Origin: Azolla caroliniana
Lineage: Eukaryota; Polypodiophyta
Direction of reading: 5' to 3'
Length of the DNA: 64,000 bases
Assembly (NCBI GenBank): GCA_043228905.1
Contig: JBHGNT010000001.1
Span: 3,472,001 to 3,536,000, forward strand
The stretch's first letter is position 1; every line of letters starts with the position of its first letter. Of this stretch, positions 20,681 to 32,579 are shown one piece after another. The position numbers and the translations under genes were made by a program. The notes beneath the pieces were generated by a model. It had not been told where the DNA came from. It ran no database searches and saw only the letters and a program-made list of their open reading frames with translations.

Positions 20681-21775
20681 ATGGCCACTGTTAGTGCTCA
20701 AGAATATCAATCCGTTTTCTCGGAGTTGCAATGCTTGAAAGAGAAGTTTCTCGGATTGGAACAAGAAAATCAACAACTATTGGGGGATCTTCAACAAATC
20801 TCCTTAGAGAAGCAACAAACGCAACAACAACATGGGGAACTAGCGTTACGCGTGCAACAACTCGAAGTGACCATTGTAGCATTGCAACAACAAGGACCAA
20901 GTACGCAAGGGATTCATAAAGAACCCAAGATCGGCCTTCTTATGAAATTCGATGGAACGCGATCACAATTTAGAGGATTCCTTAATTGGTATGATTAGTC
21001 ATTCAAATGCATCATTCCCGATATCCCACTGATGCATCATGAGTGAGTCTAGTAGGCACGTTGTTAAGTGGCTCAACTTTGGCATGGTTCACTCCGTTTT
21101 TAGAAAATGAATCTCCATTACTAAACAATTTTGAAGAGTTTATAAGTGATTTTAAAGCTTGTTTTGGAGATACTGATAGCATAAGGACAACAATCAACAA
21201 AATCCGAAGATTATGTCAAGGTGACCATCCAGCCTTCGCATACGCTGTAGATTTCTGTCTAGGTTCCTCCGATATCCCCTGGGATGACCAAGCATTAATG
21301 GAGCAATTTTGTTATGGCCTACGTAACAATGTCAAGGATTTACTCTTGACCTTCCCCGAAGAACCAAAGTCATTGATAGAAGCAATCAGTTGCGCAGTAT
21401 GATGCGATAACCGCCGTTTTGAACGACGTTCAGAACATTAGTTTCAAATGCCGAGGGCAAGATCGGAGCCCACCTATGCTTCAGTTGTAGCAAAGCGTTT
21501 CCCAAGGGAGTCATTTAATACGTCTCCAATAAATACTCCGACTCCAATGGAAATCGGAACCACACGTCGTCGCGGATCACTATTGCGGTGGATTGGGGCA
21601 TATTGTAGTGAACTGTCCCCATCGGTCAAAAAGGCAGGTAAATCAAATAACCGCTAGTACTAATAGTACTAAACCTGAGTCTATTTCTCTAGCTGTGTCT
21701 GATAGTCCTAATAGCCCAAGCCTTTCAAACAAATTTGAAATCCTTAGTCAACTAGAAGAAGAGTTAAACGATTAA
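20681..21775 (+). pseudogene. F gag relic
   Basis: ATG at 20681 (MATVSAQEYQSVFSELQ) opens a Gln/Leu-rich, coiled-coil-like N-terminus of about 80 residues. A capsid-type region follows (KFDGTRSQFRGFLN; GTLLSGSTLAWFTPFLEN; FISDFKACFGD) across a stop at 20998, with further stops near 21403. A zinc-knuckle remnant (CGGLGHIVVNCP) at about 21580-21620 has lost its first Cys in frame. The organisation is that of chromovirus gag; it is not functional. Confidence 0.85.
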
Positions 21776-22512
21776 GTCCAGCCAAAATAGGAGCCGTTTG
21801 GTTGGACAACCCTAGATCTATGCAACCCATTAGTGGTTCCATTTCCTCTAAGCAAGTTAGTAATGGTTAGTACTCCTCCAGTACATGTCTTAGCACTCTT
21901 AGATTCCGGAGCCAACTCTTGCTTCATGGATAGGAATTTTGCCCAAGGTCATCAAATATCCCTAAAAAAACTTTCTTGCCTAGCATCTGTAGTAGTTATT
22001 AATGGTCGTCCCATTGCTTCCGGAAAAATCATAGAGGAGTTAGAGCTGATTCAAGTTGCCCTAGATAATTAGTAGTATCATTTAATATAATTAGTAGTCC
22101 AAATCATCCAATGGTCTTGGGGTTACCGTGGTTCGAATTACATAACCCAGACATAGATTGGAGAACAAGAGAAATCCGGTATCGACAAACCCAAGGACCT
22201 ACTCATAGGATTGTAACCATTTCGCTACAACAATTGCATGAAGAAGGATGCAAGGAAGCAATGTTTGTCTTCGCGGTATTCAAGTTGTCCTAGATAACTT
22301 GGTGTGTGTAGTATCATTTAATATAATTAGTACTCTAGATCATCCAATGGTCTTAGGGTTACCGTGGTTCGAATTACATAACCCAGACATAGATTAGAGA
22401 ACAAGAGAAATCCGGTATTGACAAACCCAAGGACCTACTCATAGGATTGCAACCATTTCACTACATCAATTGCACGAAGAAGGATGCAAGGAAGCAATGT
22501 TTGTCTTCACGG
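21776..22512 (+). pseudogene. F protease relic with 229-bp tandem duplication
   Basis: The translation holds a retropepsin-like LALLDSGANSCFMD at about 21890-21930 and a later MVLGLPWFELHNPDIDW block. The stretch 22049-22277 is repeated at 22278-22506 with scattered differences (period 229 bp), so the GLPWFE block occurs twice. The gene then stops at 22512 (CTTCACGG) where LTR C1 begins. RT sequence expected next is absent until 35109. Confidence 0.85.
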
Positions 22513-22739
22513 TGTCGTGAAGAAAACCGTCCACGAGCGGAATCGGTGCACCGGAGCGTAGGAACCGACTCTTCATGCACGTGCGCCTTAAGTTGTACAT
22601 GGGAGATCCTAGGTAGATTCGGTAGGTAGGGAGTAAAGGGGAAACGACTACTTCCTTGCCTATAAAGAGAGGGAGACGAGGAGGGTAGAAGGATCGCGGA
22701 GAGTCGAGGACGAAGTGCTGTCGGTTTCGTGCGAAGGCT

Positions 22740-22770
<31 letters not shown>

Positions 22771-23159
22771 TGTTGCAAACGCCATAGCTTCCTTCTGTGC
22801 AGGTTTCGGGAGGCTCACGCTGCTCTGAGGAATGCCCGAGTGCTTCCGGCAGCACCTCCAACCTACTTTTTCCCCTCTGTGCGTTTACGAGCAGGTATCG
22901 GCATCTGTTCGCCGGCCTGTTCGGTTGTAACCGACTTCGTGTTTGTTGTCTTCGTGTTCTTGTCGTTTGTCTTGTCAATACATACATACTTTCGTGTCTT
23001 TCTGTGTCGCTGTCCCACTCGCGTCTTTGCGTCGAAGGGCCGTGTCCCTGTGAATCTACGCTCGCACGTAGTGGTTCTCTTCTGTTTCTCTCTTACTCTT
23101 CGGTACAGGACCCCCGAGGTCCCGCCTCATTCCACGCATCCGCGAGGAATACCTCGACA
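22513..23159 (+). repeat. LTR C1, 5' LTR of gypsy element C
   Basis: 647 bp, begins TGTCGTGAAGAAAACCG and ends AATACCTCGACA. Plus-strand TATA box CCTATAAAGAG near 22660 and a CT run near 22740-22767. It is directly followed by primer site TTTGGTGAACCCGACGTGA (23162-23180). The left flank is ACGG (22509-22512). It matches 32580-33201. Confidence 0.9.
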
Positions 23160-23203
23160 TATTTGGTGAACCCGACGTGAAGGAGGCAGCAGAAGAGCAG
23201 AAG

Positions 23204-23548
23204 ATGAGGGGGTCGGATCTTGTAGAGGCCATGGCTTCGGCCGTGGATCGGATATTGAGCACACGCGAGGGCACCGGTGCCCTCGACAGAGCCATTGAGG
23301 CGGTCGTCGGTACGATCGGCCGTTTCAGCGGGAAGGATGCTACGAAGTATTTGGCGTCCTACGGGGCGGAAATGCTGATGCGGGACATTCCGGAAGAGAG
23401 GCGTCTTGCCGGGTTCCCTCGAGTGGCGATGCCGAGCATCCATGCGGAGGTGCTCGAGGTACGGGCGGAGAGCCGTACCTGGGAGGAGTTCGAAGGCCGA
23501 CTCCTAGAGAAATATGGGCTGGACGACGCGCTCTGGCTTTCGAAACGG
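23204..23548 (+). pseudogene. Element C gag N-terminus, cut by copia LTR
   Basis: ATG at 23204 (MRGSDLVEAMASAVDRIL), about 115 codons: TIGRFSGKDATKYLASYGAE, then GFPRVAMPSIHAEVLEVRAE. It is truncated at LSKR by copia LTR D1. The same protein continues, with a repeated overlap, at 24214 and 30212. It is closely similar to the second copy at 33245. The Ty3/gypsy gag family is inferred from the linked zinc knuckle and protease downstream at 30212-32193. Confidence 0.85.
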
Positions 23549-23811
23549 TGTTAAACACAGTGCTCGGCCACAACCGCGGAATAGGATCAACTCACAGAAA
23601 ACAGGAAATACAAAGTGCACGAGGACAATAGAGAGAAAGGTACACTGGATGTTTTACGTGGAAAACCCTAAATGGGAAAAACCACGGGAGTCCTCAAACT
23701 CCAACTATCACTATAAACAGAGATGTACACTGGTGAAGCTACAAGGCAACAACCTTGAGCTCACTGTCTTCGCCACAGGCGGCGGTAATACACAGAGGCA
23801 ACGACCCCTTC

Positions 23812-23864
<53 letters not shown>

Positions 23865-24213
23865 CTGCTCTCACTTCGCTCCCTCTAAGTGGAAAACAGA
23901 AAAATGAGCAACAACAACAAACTGTTTGCCCTAAGTCATATTTATACACATATGACTTTCGGGCTATTTACAAATATAGCCTAGAGGGCCCTTGGCAAAC
24001 ATATTCACAAATATGTCCCCGCATCCGGATCTCTCTCCGGGTACATTCGTCATCCGGCTCCGTAGCCGGGGTCTTCAGCATCCGGATCCGTAGCCGGGTA
24101 CTCTTCATCCGGCTTCATGGCGAGTACTCTTCATCATCCGGTTCCGTAACCGCAACCGGGCTTGCCGTCATTCATCTCCGGACATCCCATCCGGAGGGAC
24201 CGAAATCCCAACA
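23549..24213 (-). repeat. Copia LTR D1 (extra copy)
   Basis: 665 bp, TGTTAAACACAG...ATCCCAACA. It shares diagnostic bases with D3 (29563-30211) and not with D2, for example CTTCATGGCGAGTACTC against CTTCATGCCGGGTACTC. It differs from D3 mainly by a CT run 16 bp longer (50 against 34). It has no internal copia sequence of its own: it is part of the duplicated unit D1 plus gag. Confidence 0.9.
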
Positions 24214-24902
24214 GCGGGAAGGATGCTACGAAGTATTTGGCATCCTACGGGGCGGAAATGCTGATGCGGGACATTCCGGAAGAGAGGCGTCTTGCCGGGT
24301 TCCCTCGAGTGGCGATGCCGAGCATCCATGCGGAGGTGCTCGAGGTACGGGCGGAGAGCCGTACCTGGGAGGAGTTCGAAGGCCGACTCCTAGAGAAATA
24401 TGGGCTAGACGACGCGCTCTGGCTTTCGAAACGGGACTTCATGGAATGGGTGGAGTCCCCCGGCAAAGGAAGAAACGCGTCGGCACTCCTCCGGGAGTTT
24501 GAAGAACGCTTTGCGCGCCTTTCGGCGCTTGAACGAACCATTCTGGATACGAGCCGGGTCCTACTGTTCGTCAAGTCGGTGGACGAGCGGGACCGGGATC
24601 AAGTCGACTCCTTGCTGGAAACCGAAGACGGGCTGACGACCGACTGGGCTGCGGTTAAGAGTGTCTGTGGCCGTTTCGACAAACGGCGAGAATGAGATGA
24701 TAACGAGGCGGCCGGTGCGGGCTCTGTCATAGCAAGGAGGCTTGAACCGGCACCGCAAGGGCGAAGGGCAGAAGCCCGGGAGTGGCTCGAAATCGGGTCG
24801 GCTCCGACCGGCATGGTCAATGACTCGTCCGGAGGAGCAGCGCTGGAGGAGTTGATGCGGGCGATAAAGGATCTCCAGATCGCCCAGACTCGAAGGGAAG
24901 GC
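24214..24902 (+). pseudogene. Duplicated element C gag segment
   Basis: 689 bp, equal in length and almost identical to 30212-30900 (two or three differences seen, e.g. GCGTCTTGCC/GCGTATTGCC near 24288). Codes for gag from SGKDATKYL to a TGA at 24693-24695, where the second copy at 33245 has Trp. It ends abruptly at 24902, joined to a copia LTR lacking its first ~100 bp. Confidence 0.9.
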
Positions 24903-25061
24903 CTTAAATGGAAAACCCTGGATGGGAAAAACCACGGGAGTCCTCAAACTCCAACTATCACTATAAACAGAGATGTACACTGGTGAAGCTACAAGGCAAC
25001 AACCTTGAGCTCACTGTCTTCGCCACAGGCGGCGGTAATACACAGAGGCAACGACCCCTTC

Positions 25062-25098
<37 letters not shown>

Positions 25099-25447
25099 CT
25101 GCTCTCACTTCGCTCCCTCTAAGTGGAAAACAGAAAAATGAGCAACAACAACAAACTGTTTGCCCTAAGTCATATTTATACACATATGACTTTCGGGCTA
25201 TTTACAAATATAGCCTAGAGGGCCCTTGGCAAACATATTCACAAATATGTCCCCGCATCCGGATCTCTCTCCGGGTACATTCGTCATCCGGCTCCGTAGC
25301 CGGGGTCTTCAGCATCCGGATCCGTAGCCGGGTACTCTTCATCCGGCTTCATGCCGGGTACTCTTCATCATCCGGTACCGTAACCGCAACCGGGCTTGCC
25401 GTCATTCATCTCCGAACATCCCATCCGGAGGGACCGAAATCCCAACA
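24903..25447 (-). repeat. Copia-2 3' LTR D2, outer end missing
   Basis: 545 bp; lacks the TGTTAAACACAG end and starts at TTAAATGGAAAACCC. Ends CCCAACA, then the purine tract (minus GAAGGGGGAGTT). Confidence 0.9.
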
Positions 25448-25457
25448 AACTCCCCCT

Positions 25458-28400
25458 TCACTTCGGCATGGGATGTCTCTCCAATCCGATCCTCTTCCGG
25501 CATGCTTCCAGCTTGTCGGGTGTGAGCACCTTGGTCAGCATATCCGACCCGTTCTCGTCCGTGTGGATCTTCGACAGCACGAACTCCTTGTCTTCTATCC
25601 TTTCCCGGATCCAGTGATATCTTCGCTGGATGTGCTTCGTCCGGGAGTGATAGGCCGCGTTCTTTGCAAGGTGGATGGCACTCTGACTGTCGCAGTAGAG
25701 TCGGTACTCCTCCTGGCGGATACCGAGCTCTCTAATGAAGTCCTTCATCCATATTATTTCCTTGCCGGCTTCAACAGCCGCCATGTACTCCGCCTCCGTG
25801 GTTGACAACGCAACCGTCTTCTACAGCCTCGACTGCCACGACACCGCTCCCCCTGCATACGTCATCACATACCCTGATGTGGACCGGCTGGTATCTGCAT
25901 CAGCCGACATATTCGAATCGGTAAAGCCGTCGAGTTCGGGCTTACTGGAGCTGAATCGGAGGCACACGTTTGTCGTGCCCTTCAGGTATCGGAGTATCCA
26001 CTTGACCGCGTTCCAGTGCTCTTTGCCGGGATTGCTCATGTACCGGCTCACCACTCCGACTGCATATCCTATGTCCGGTCTTGTACACACCATTGCGTAC
26101 ATCAAGCTTCCGACGACAGAGGCATATGGTACTTTCATCATGTCCTCCTTCTCAGCCTTTGTCTTGGGGCTTTGCTTGCTGGACAACTTGCAGTTTGCCG
26201 GGAGGGTTGACCCGACCGGTCTTGCTTCCGACATGTTGAACCGGTGAAGCACCTTTGTCACGTACTTCTCCTGTGACAACCACAACTGCTTCTTCTTCCG
26301 GTCCCGGATGATATGCATCCCTAGTATTTGCCTCGCCGGACCCAGGTCCTTCATTGAGAAGGTTCGGTGAAGTGCTTTCTTCAGCATCCGTATCTTGACC
26401 TGGTCCCGTCCGACGATCAACATGTCGTCTACGTACAGGAGGAGTATTAGAAAGTCTCCTCCTTCGAACTTCTTCACAAACACGCAGTGATCGGACTGCG
26501 TTTTGTGGTACCCTTCGTTGGTCATGAAAGAGTCGAACTTCCGGTACCATTGCCGGGGAGCCTGCTTCAGTCCGTAAAGGCTCTTCTTCAACCGGCATAC
26601 CAGGTGCTCCTTCCCTTTCTTCTCGAATCCTTCCGGTTGCTGCATGTAGATCTCTTCTTCGAGGTCACCGTGAAGGAATGTCGTCTTCACGTCCATCTGT
26701 TCTACCTCGAGGTCCATGCTTGCCGCTATGCTCAGCACCGTCCGGATGGAGGTCATCTTCACTACCGGGGCAAATATCTCGTCGAAGTCGACGCCCTTCT
26801 TCTGCTGGAACCCCTTCACTACGATCCTGGCTTTGTATCTCGGGGGGTTTCCGGCATCTCCCGGTTTTAGCTTGAACACCCACTTGTTTCGAAGTGCCCG
26901 CTTACCTTTCGGCAACTCCACAAGTTCATATGTGTGGTTCTCATGCAGGGAATCCATCTCCTCCTGCATGGCACTTAACCACCTGCGGCTATGGTTGTCA
27001 AGCTTCGCTTCTTCAAAACTCTCCGGCTCCCCCTCGTCGGTTAGCAGCACGTGCTCTGGTTCCGGAAATCTCCGGGGGGCCCTTCTCTCTCTTAGAGGAT
27101 ATCTCCGTTCCGGAGCTTCGGTAACCGGCTCCTCCGTTTCCTCTTCATCCGAATCCATTTCGGGATCGGGGCCGGTTCCGGTATCAGTTTCATCTTCCTC
27201 GGCCGGTTCTGTTTCTTCACCGTCTTCGGCCGGATCCTCGAGTGCTAACCGGTCCCTTGCCGGTCGGGACTGCTCTTCGTAGAGTTGATCCTCACCGGTC
27301 GACTTGGAGCTCTTCATCTTCTTCTCCGACTCCCAGTCGGTGAGTGTCTTGTCCTCCATGAAGATGATATCTCGACTCCTGAATATCTTCTTGTCGACCG
27401 GGTCCCATACTCGGTAGCCGAACTCGTCGTCGCCGTAACCGAGGAATATGCATGGCCGGATCTTTGGATCTAACTTTCCTCTCCGGTCCTTTGCCACATG
27501 CACATATGCGAGACACCCGAACACCTTCAGATGCCGGTAGGACACTTCCTTACCGGTCCACACTTTCTGCGGCGTGTCTCCGTCCAAAGGTACTGAGGGT
27601 GATCTATTTATCACGTATGTCGCCGTCGACATTGCCTCAGCCCAAAACCCCTTGGGTAATTTCGCATGCGCCAGCATACTCCGGACCCTCTCCATTATGG
27701 TTCGGTTCATCCTCTCGGCCAGCCCGTTCAGTTCCGGCGTCTTCGGCACAGTAAAATCGAGCCGGATTCCCTTCGAGCGACAGTACTCTGCGAACTGCCC
27801 CCGGTATTCCCCTCCGTTATCCGCTCGTATCGCTTTCAGCTTGTTGCCGGATTCTCTTTCCACTCTCGCGTGGAGTTCTTTGAAGCCGGACAATACTTGG
27901 TCCTTTGTCTTCAATGGTGCCGTCCACAGCTTCCGGCTATGGTCATCTATGAATGTTACGAAGTACTGGGCTCCGCCATGTGACTTCGCTTCTACCTGAC
28001 ACACATCAGTGTGTACCAACTCCAATGGTACACTACGTCTCATCGGTGGTCTTGAGCGGAAGGAGGTCCGGTTTTGCTTACCGGCCAGACAGTCGGTACA
28101 CTTCCCCAGTTGTACGTGCTTTACCGGTATCAGGTTGTCTTCGGCAAGCCTCTTCATCCCCTTCTCGCTCATGTGGCACAGTCTCTTGTGCCACAGCTCA
28201 CCGGTAGTGTCAGCTGCCACATTCAGCTCCTCCGGACATAGCCGGGAATTCATCAGGTACAGTGTGTTGACCTTCCGGGCCCGAGCCACTATCAGGCTCC
28301 CTTTGCTGAACTTCATGACACCGTTCCGGATGCTACCCGTGTAGCCTTCATCGTCTAGCCTCCCGGCCGAAATCAGGTTCAATCGAACCTCCGGAACGTG

Positions 28401-29531
28401 TCGAACATCCTTCAGCAGCATCTTGCATCCGGTTGATGTCATTAGCCACACGTCTCCTATGCCGGCAATCCGGCATGTACCTTCATTTCCCATCCGGACA
28501 CAGCCGTGCTCACCGGCTGTGTAGGATGAGAAGTATTTCTTCTCCGGGGTCAGGTGGAACGACGCTCCGGAATCGACCACCCAGGTCATCACTTCACCGG
28601 CAAGGTTCAGCTCCCTCTCCTCGGTAATGAGCATTATCTCTTCTTCACTTGCCGCGAGTGCCGTCGTTCCTTTCCGGTCCTGCCCTCGCCGATCCGGACC
28701 TCTCCGGTCCGCGGCTCCCCGGTATGCACCGTTTCGCTCCGGTGACTTCTTCGAATCGGTACCGTCGGTTCCGTTGTCTTTCCGGAAATGCCGACAGTTC
28801 TTCTGGAAGTGCCCCGGCTTCCCACAGTAGAAGCATGTAGGTCTTCCCCTCGACTGCGACCGTGTCCCCGACTTCTCTCGTCTTTGCGGACTCCGGTTCC
28901 GTTGTCTTCCCCGTTCCGATTCGGTAAGCAGCGCCTTCGAGTCGGAGGCCGGTTCTTTATCTCTCCGACGCGCTTCTTCATTTAGAATACTTGTCTTTAC
29001 CGTTAGTAAAGACAAGTTCTCTTCCTTACAGGAGGTGCTGAGTGTAACTACCAAGTTCTCCCAGCTCTCCGGAAGGGTACACATCAGCATGATGGCTTGC
29101 ATTGCGTCATCCAACGGGAACTTGATCGCCGCAAGCTGGTTCACGAATCCCATGAACGTGCTGACGTGTTCGACCATGCTCTCGCCGTCCCGGTACTTAA
29201 GATTCACTATCTTCCTCATCAGGGAGGTCCGGGTCAGAGCATTCTTCCTCTCATACAGTCCGGACAGCTTCTGCCACATCTCATAGGCGTTCGTATCGTT
29301 CGCCACATGTTGCAGGACACTTACATCGACATATTGCCGGATCGTCACTACGGCTTTCCGGTTCAGGAGCTTCCACTCCGACTCTATTACTCCCTTGGGT
29401 ATCTCGGCATTGTCGATCGGTTCGTACAGGTCTCGGACGATGAGAAGGTCTTCCATCTTTATCTTCCAGTCGGCGTAGTTCTGTGAGTTCAACACCATCA
29501 TGCCCGGAGGCCCACTACCGCCGCCTTCCAT
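25458..29531 (-). pseudogene. gag-pol: Copia-2 gag-pol polyprotein with a single stop codon
   Basis: From ATG at 29531 (MEGGGSGPPGMMVLNSQNY) the frame runs 1357 sense positions to the stop at 25458, broken only by one TAG at 25821-25823. At that place Copia-1 and Copia-3 have Gln (SRLQKTV), so it is a CAG to TAG change. Domains: gag 1-200; zinc knuckle CFYCGKPGHFQKNC near 230; protease VVDSGASFHLTP near 320; integrase core (VHTDVCQ 507, ADNGGEYRG 570, ELNGLAERMN 605); RT with YVDDMLIVGRD near 1035; RNase H near 1200 on. The stop lies in RNase H, leaving gag to RT translatable. The most coding-competent element of the window. Confidence 0.95.
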
Positions 29532-29547
29532 TTTCTGTGTTACCGTT

Positions 29548-29559
29548 GCTCTGATACCA
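29548..29559 (-). other. Copia-2 primer binding site
   Basis: Minus strand TGGTATCAGAGC, three bases inside LTR D3; initiator-Met tRNA type. Confidence 0.95.
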
Positions 29560-29562
29560 CTT

Positions 29563-29825
29563 TGTTAAACACAGTGCTCGGCCACAACCGCGGAATAGGA
29601 TCAACTCACAGAAAACAGGAAATACAAAGTGCACGAGGACAATAGAGAGAAAGGTACACTGGATGTTTTACGTGGAAAACCCTAAATGGGAAAAACCACG
29701 GGAGTCCTCAAACTCCAACTATCACTATAAACAGAGATGTACACTGGTGAAGCTACAAGGCAACAACCTTGAGCTCACTGTCTTCGCCACAGGCGGCGGT
29801 AATACACAGAGGCAACGACCCCTTC

Positions 29826-29862
<37 letters not shown>

Positions 29863-30211
29863 CTGCTCTCACTTCGCTCCCTCTAAGTGGAAAACAGAAA
29901 AATGAGCAACAACAACAAACTGTTTGCCCTAAGTCATATTTATACACATATGACTTTCGGGCTATTTACAAATATAGCCTAGAGGGCCCTTGGCAAACAT
30001 ATTCACAAATATGTCCCCGCATCCGGATCTCTCTCCGGGTACATTCGTCATCCGGCTCCGTAGCCGGGGTCTTCAGCATCCGGATCCGTAGCCGGGTACT
30101 CTTCATCCGGCTTCATGGCGAGTACTCTTCATCATCCGGTTCCGTAACCGCAACCGGGCTTGCCGTCATTCATCTCCGGACATCCCATCCGGAGGGACCG
30201 AAATCCCAACA
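29563..30211 (-). repeat. Copia-2 5' LTR D3
   Basis: 649 bp, TGTTAAACACAG...CCCAACA, with a 34-bp CT run at 29827-29860. Parent or sister of LTR D1. Confidence 0.95.
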
Positions 30212-32193
30212 GCGGGAAGGATGCTACGAAGTATTTGGCATCCTACGGGGCGGAAATGCTGATGCGGGACATTCCGGAAGAGAGGCGTATTGCCGGGTTC
30301 CCTCGAGTGGCGATGCCGAGCATCCATGCGGAGGTGCTCGAGGTACGGGCGGAGAGCCGTACCTGGGAGGAGTTCGAAGGCCGACTCCTAGAGAAATATG
30401 GGCTAGACGACGCGCTCTGGCTTTCGAAACGGGACTTCATGGAATGGGTGGAGTCCCCCGGCAAAGGAAGAAACGCGTCGGCACTCCTCCGGGAGTTTGA
30501 AGAACGCTTTGCGCGCCTTTCGGCGCTTGAACGAACCATTCTAGATACGAGCCGGGTCCTACTGTTCGTCAAGTCGGTGGACGAGCGGGACCGGGATCAA
30601 GTCGACTCCTTGCTGGAAACCGAAGACGGGCTGACGACCGACTGGGCTGCGGTTAAGAGTGTCTGTGGCCGTTTCGACAAACGGCGAGAATGAGATGATA
30701 ACGAGGCGGCCGGTGCGGGCTCTGTCATAGCAAGGAGGCTTGAACCGGCACCGCAAGGGCGAAGGGCAGAAGCCCGGGAGTGGCTCGAAATCGGGTCGGC
30801 TCCGACCGGCATGGTCAATGACTCGTCCGGAGGAGCAGCGCTGGAGGAGTTGATGCGGGCGATAAAGGATCTCCAGATCGCCCAGACTCGAAGGGAAGGC
30901 GGCGAACCGGCTCGTGACCGACGGCCGGTAGCAGGGAACAGGTGCATGTGGTGCGACGAGGTCGGCCACATTCAGAAGGACTGCGGCGATTTCGCAGAGG
31001 CGTTGAGGAACCGGGTGGTGTACCTATGGGAAGGCTGGGTGCACGCCGGAGATACCAGAAGGGCCCTAAACCGGAACGACAGGCGAGGAGGTATGAAGAG
31101 ACTAATGGAAGAGGCAGCGGCCCGACACGTGGAGGCCATCCACTACTCGGCGTCGGCCGGTATTCGGGTCGGGGGCAGCGAGGCCCGAAAGGAGAGCAAA
31201 GACGGATTCTGGTCGGCAATGCTGGAAGGCCTCGCCGGCGCACGGCGGAGGAAAGATGAAGCGGACCGCGCTGAGAGACGGGTCCGGGAAATAACCGGGT
31301 GAAGCGACCCGGTCGAGGAGAAGACGGGCTTCGTAGAAGCCGCCTGCCGGAACTACGAGGCTCTAGTAGAAGACAAACGAGTAGGGAAAGCCGGAGCGGT
31401 CGGGCCCTCACAACAATACGAGACCCGATTCGGGCAACGACGGAACGATGCCGGTGGGTCCAGCGCGCAAGATAACCCCAGGAAGGGCGGATACCGACTG
31501 GGGACGGAAATAGAAAGGACCACGGACCTACGAAAGGTCCTAGAAGAACGGATCCTCGACAGCAAAGTGGAGCTATCATTGCGGGAGGTGCTGGGGATCG
31601 CTAAGAAGGAGTTCCACGACTCCATTATGGACTTGGTGAAGCGGAAGAGGCTGTCGACGGAGACGGAACCGGAAAGACCGGTAGAGGTGCGGACGACGCA
31701 CATCGACGACTCGGCGCTGGCAGACGAGTGGGCGGAGAGCCACTATTCGAGGCCACACTGGGCCCGAGCGACCACGGAGACCCCGGTAAAGATCGAAGAT
31801 GTTCAGGAACCGGTGGTGGCATTGGTGGACCACGGTTTGGAAATAAACCTGATGTCCATGGACTTCTATAAGAAGGGAAAGTGGCCGATCAACACCAAGC
31901 ACGGGTGGAAGATACGGGCGGCGACGCGCGCCACCGAGGAACTGCACGGGGCCTGCCCGAACGTCGAGATTGACCAGCACTTCTTCATACAGGAGACGTC
32001 CTCGCATCCGGTCATATTAGGGGAACCATACATCACGGCGGCGCGAATGGAGACCAAGGTGCTGGACAACGGTTCGGCCTATGCGAGGGTCAAAAGCCAG
32101 GACGGGCGTCATTCGGTCCAATTTCTGACGGTGCGGCCGAACCACGAGCGAAACTGCGAATCCCTCGGTGGCGAGAACCGGGAGGATTTTTAG
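30212..32193 (+). pseudogene. Element C gag, zinc knuckle and protease, two stops
   Basis: One continuous frame interrupted by two TGA codons (30691-30693 and 31300-31302). The first replaces a Trp present in the copy at 33245; the second may too. Order: capsid-like gag; zinc knuckle CMWCDEVGHIQKDC at about 30943-30984; a long linker containing TDLRKVLEERILDSKVELSL; a retropepsin-like domain with ALVDHGLEINLMS (Asp codon 31828-31830) and later HPVILGEPYITAARMETKVL. The catalytic triad reads D-H-G rather than D-S/T-G; element E has D-Y-G here. Ty3/gypsy affiliation rests on gag-protease order and on homology to E, which has RT and integrase downstream. Confidence 0.85.
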
Positions 32194-32579
32194 GGAGGGC
32201 TGCCAAGGCGTGGGGCCGAGACAGTCCGGACACTCGGGAAAGACCCCACAGCTGTACGATAGAACCGAAACCGAAGAAACCTTGTACGATAGGTAGGAAA
32301 TTTTGCTTCTCCAACAATGGAGGGTGTGTGATGGTCGGCATCGTTGGCCGAGAAAAGGCAAGGGCGGAGGAGCGACTTCGAGTGTGCAGAGTTCTTGGCC
32401 CAGACGAGGAAATCAGCGGAGCCGTGGAGGCGGTCTCCTTCGACGACATCTTGGGAATGTTGAGGGAGGTAGCCGGAGAAGACCTTAACGAAGACCGGAC
32501 GATACCAGTATGTTCCGAAGAGATGTACGAAGTCATCGCGAACTTCAGTCAGGGGCTCGGGTCGGATCGGACGGCCCGG
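32194..32579 (+). pseudogene. Element C protease-RT linker, then cut by LTR C2
   Basis: The frame near 32328-32575 (SFDDILGMLREVAGE; EEMYEVIANF) parallels the E sequence at 39597-39700 (LQQLEEFAEEISQGD; VEMYNGMYEI). Element C therefore once ran on into RT. It is interrupted at 32579 by LTR C2 at a CCGG site, and its RT, RNase H and integrase are not found in the window. Confidence 0.65.

Larger units (their letters stand above)
24903..30211 (-). mobile_element. Copia-2, nearly intact Ty1/copia element
   Basis: Minus orientation: 3' LTR D2 24903-25447 (its outer ~100 bp lost), coding 25458-29531, primer site 29548-29559, 5' LTR D3 29563-30211. It sits in element C gag. The right flank GCGGG (30212-30216) matches the gag sequence at 23328-23332, consistent with a 5-bp target duplication. 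The left junction has been rearranged by a duplication of D3 plus gag. Confidence 0.93.

Noticed and set aside
22729-23180. ORFs of 127-146 codons
   Set aside because: They lie inside LTR C1 and read through a CT run and the LTR end; no protein similarity.
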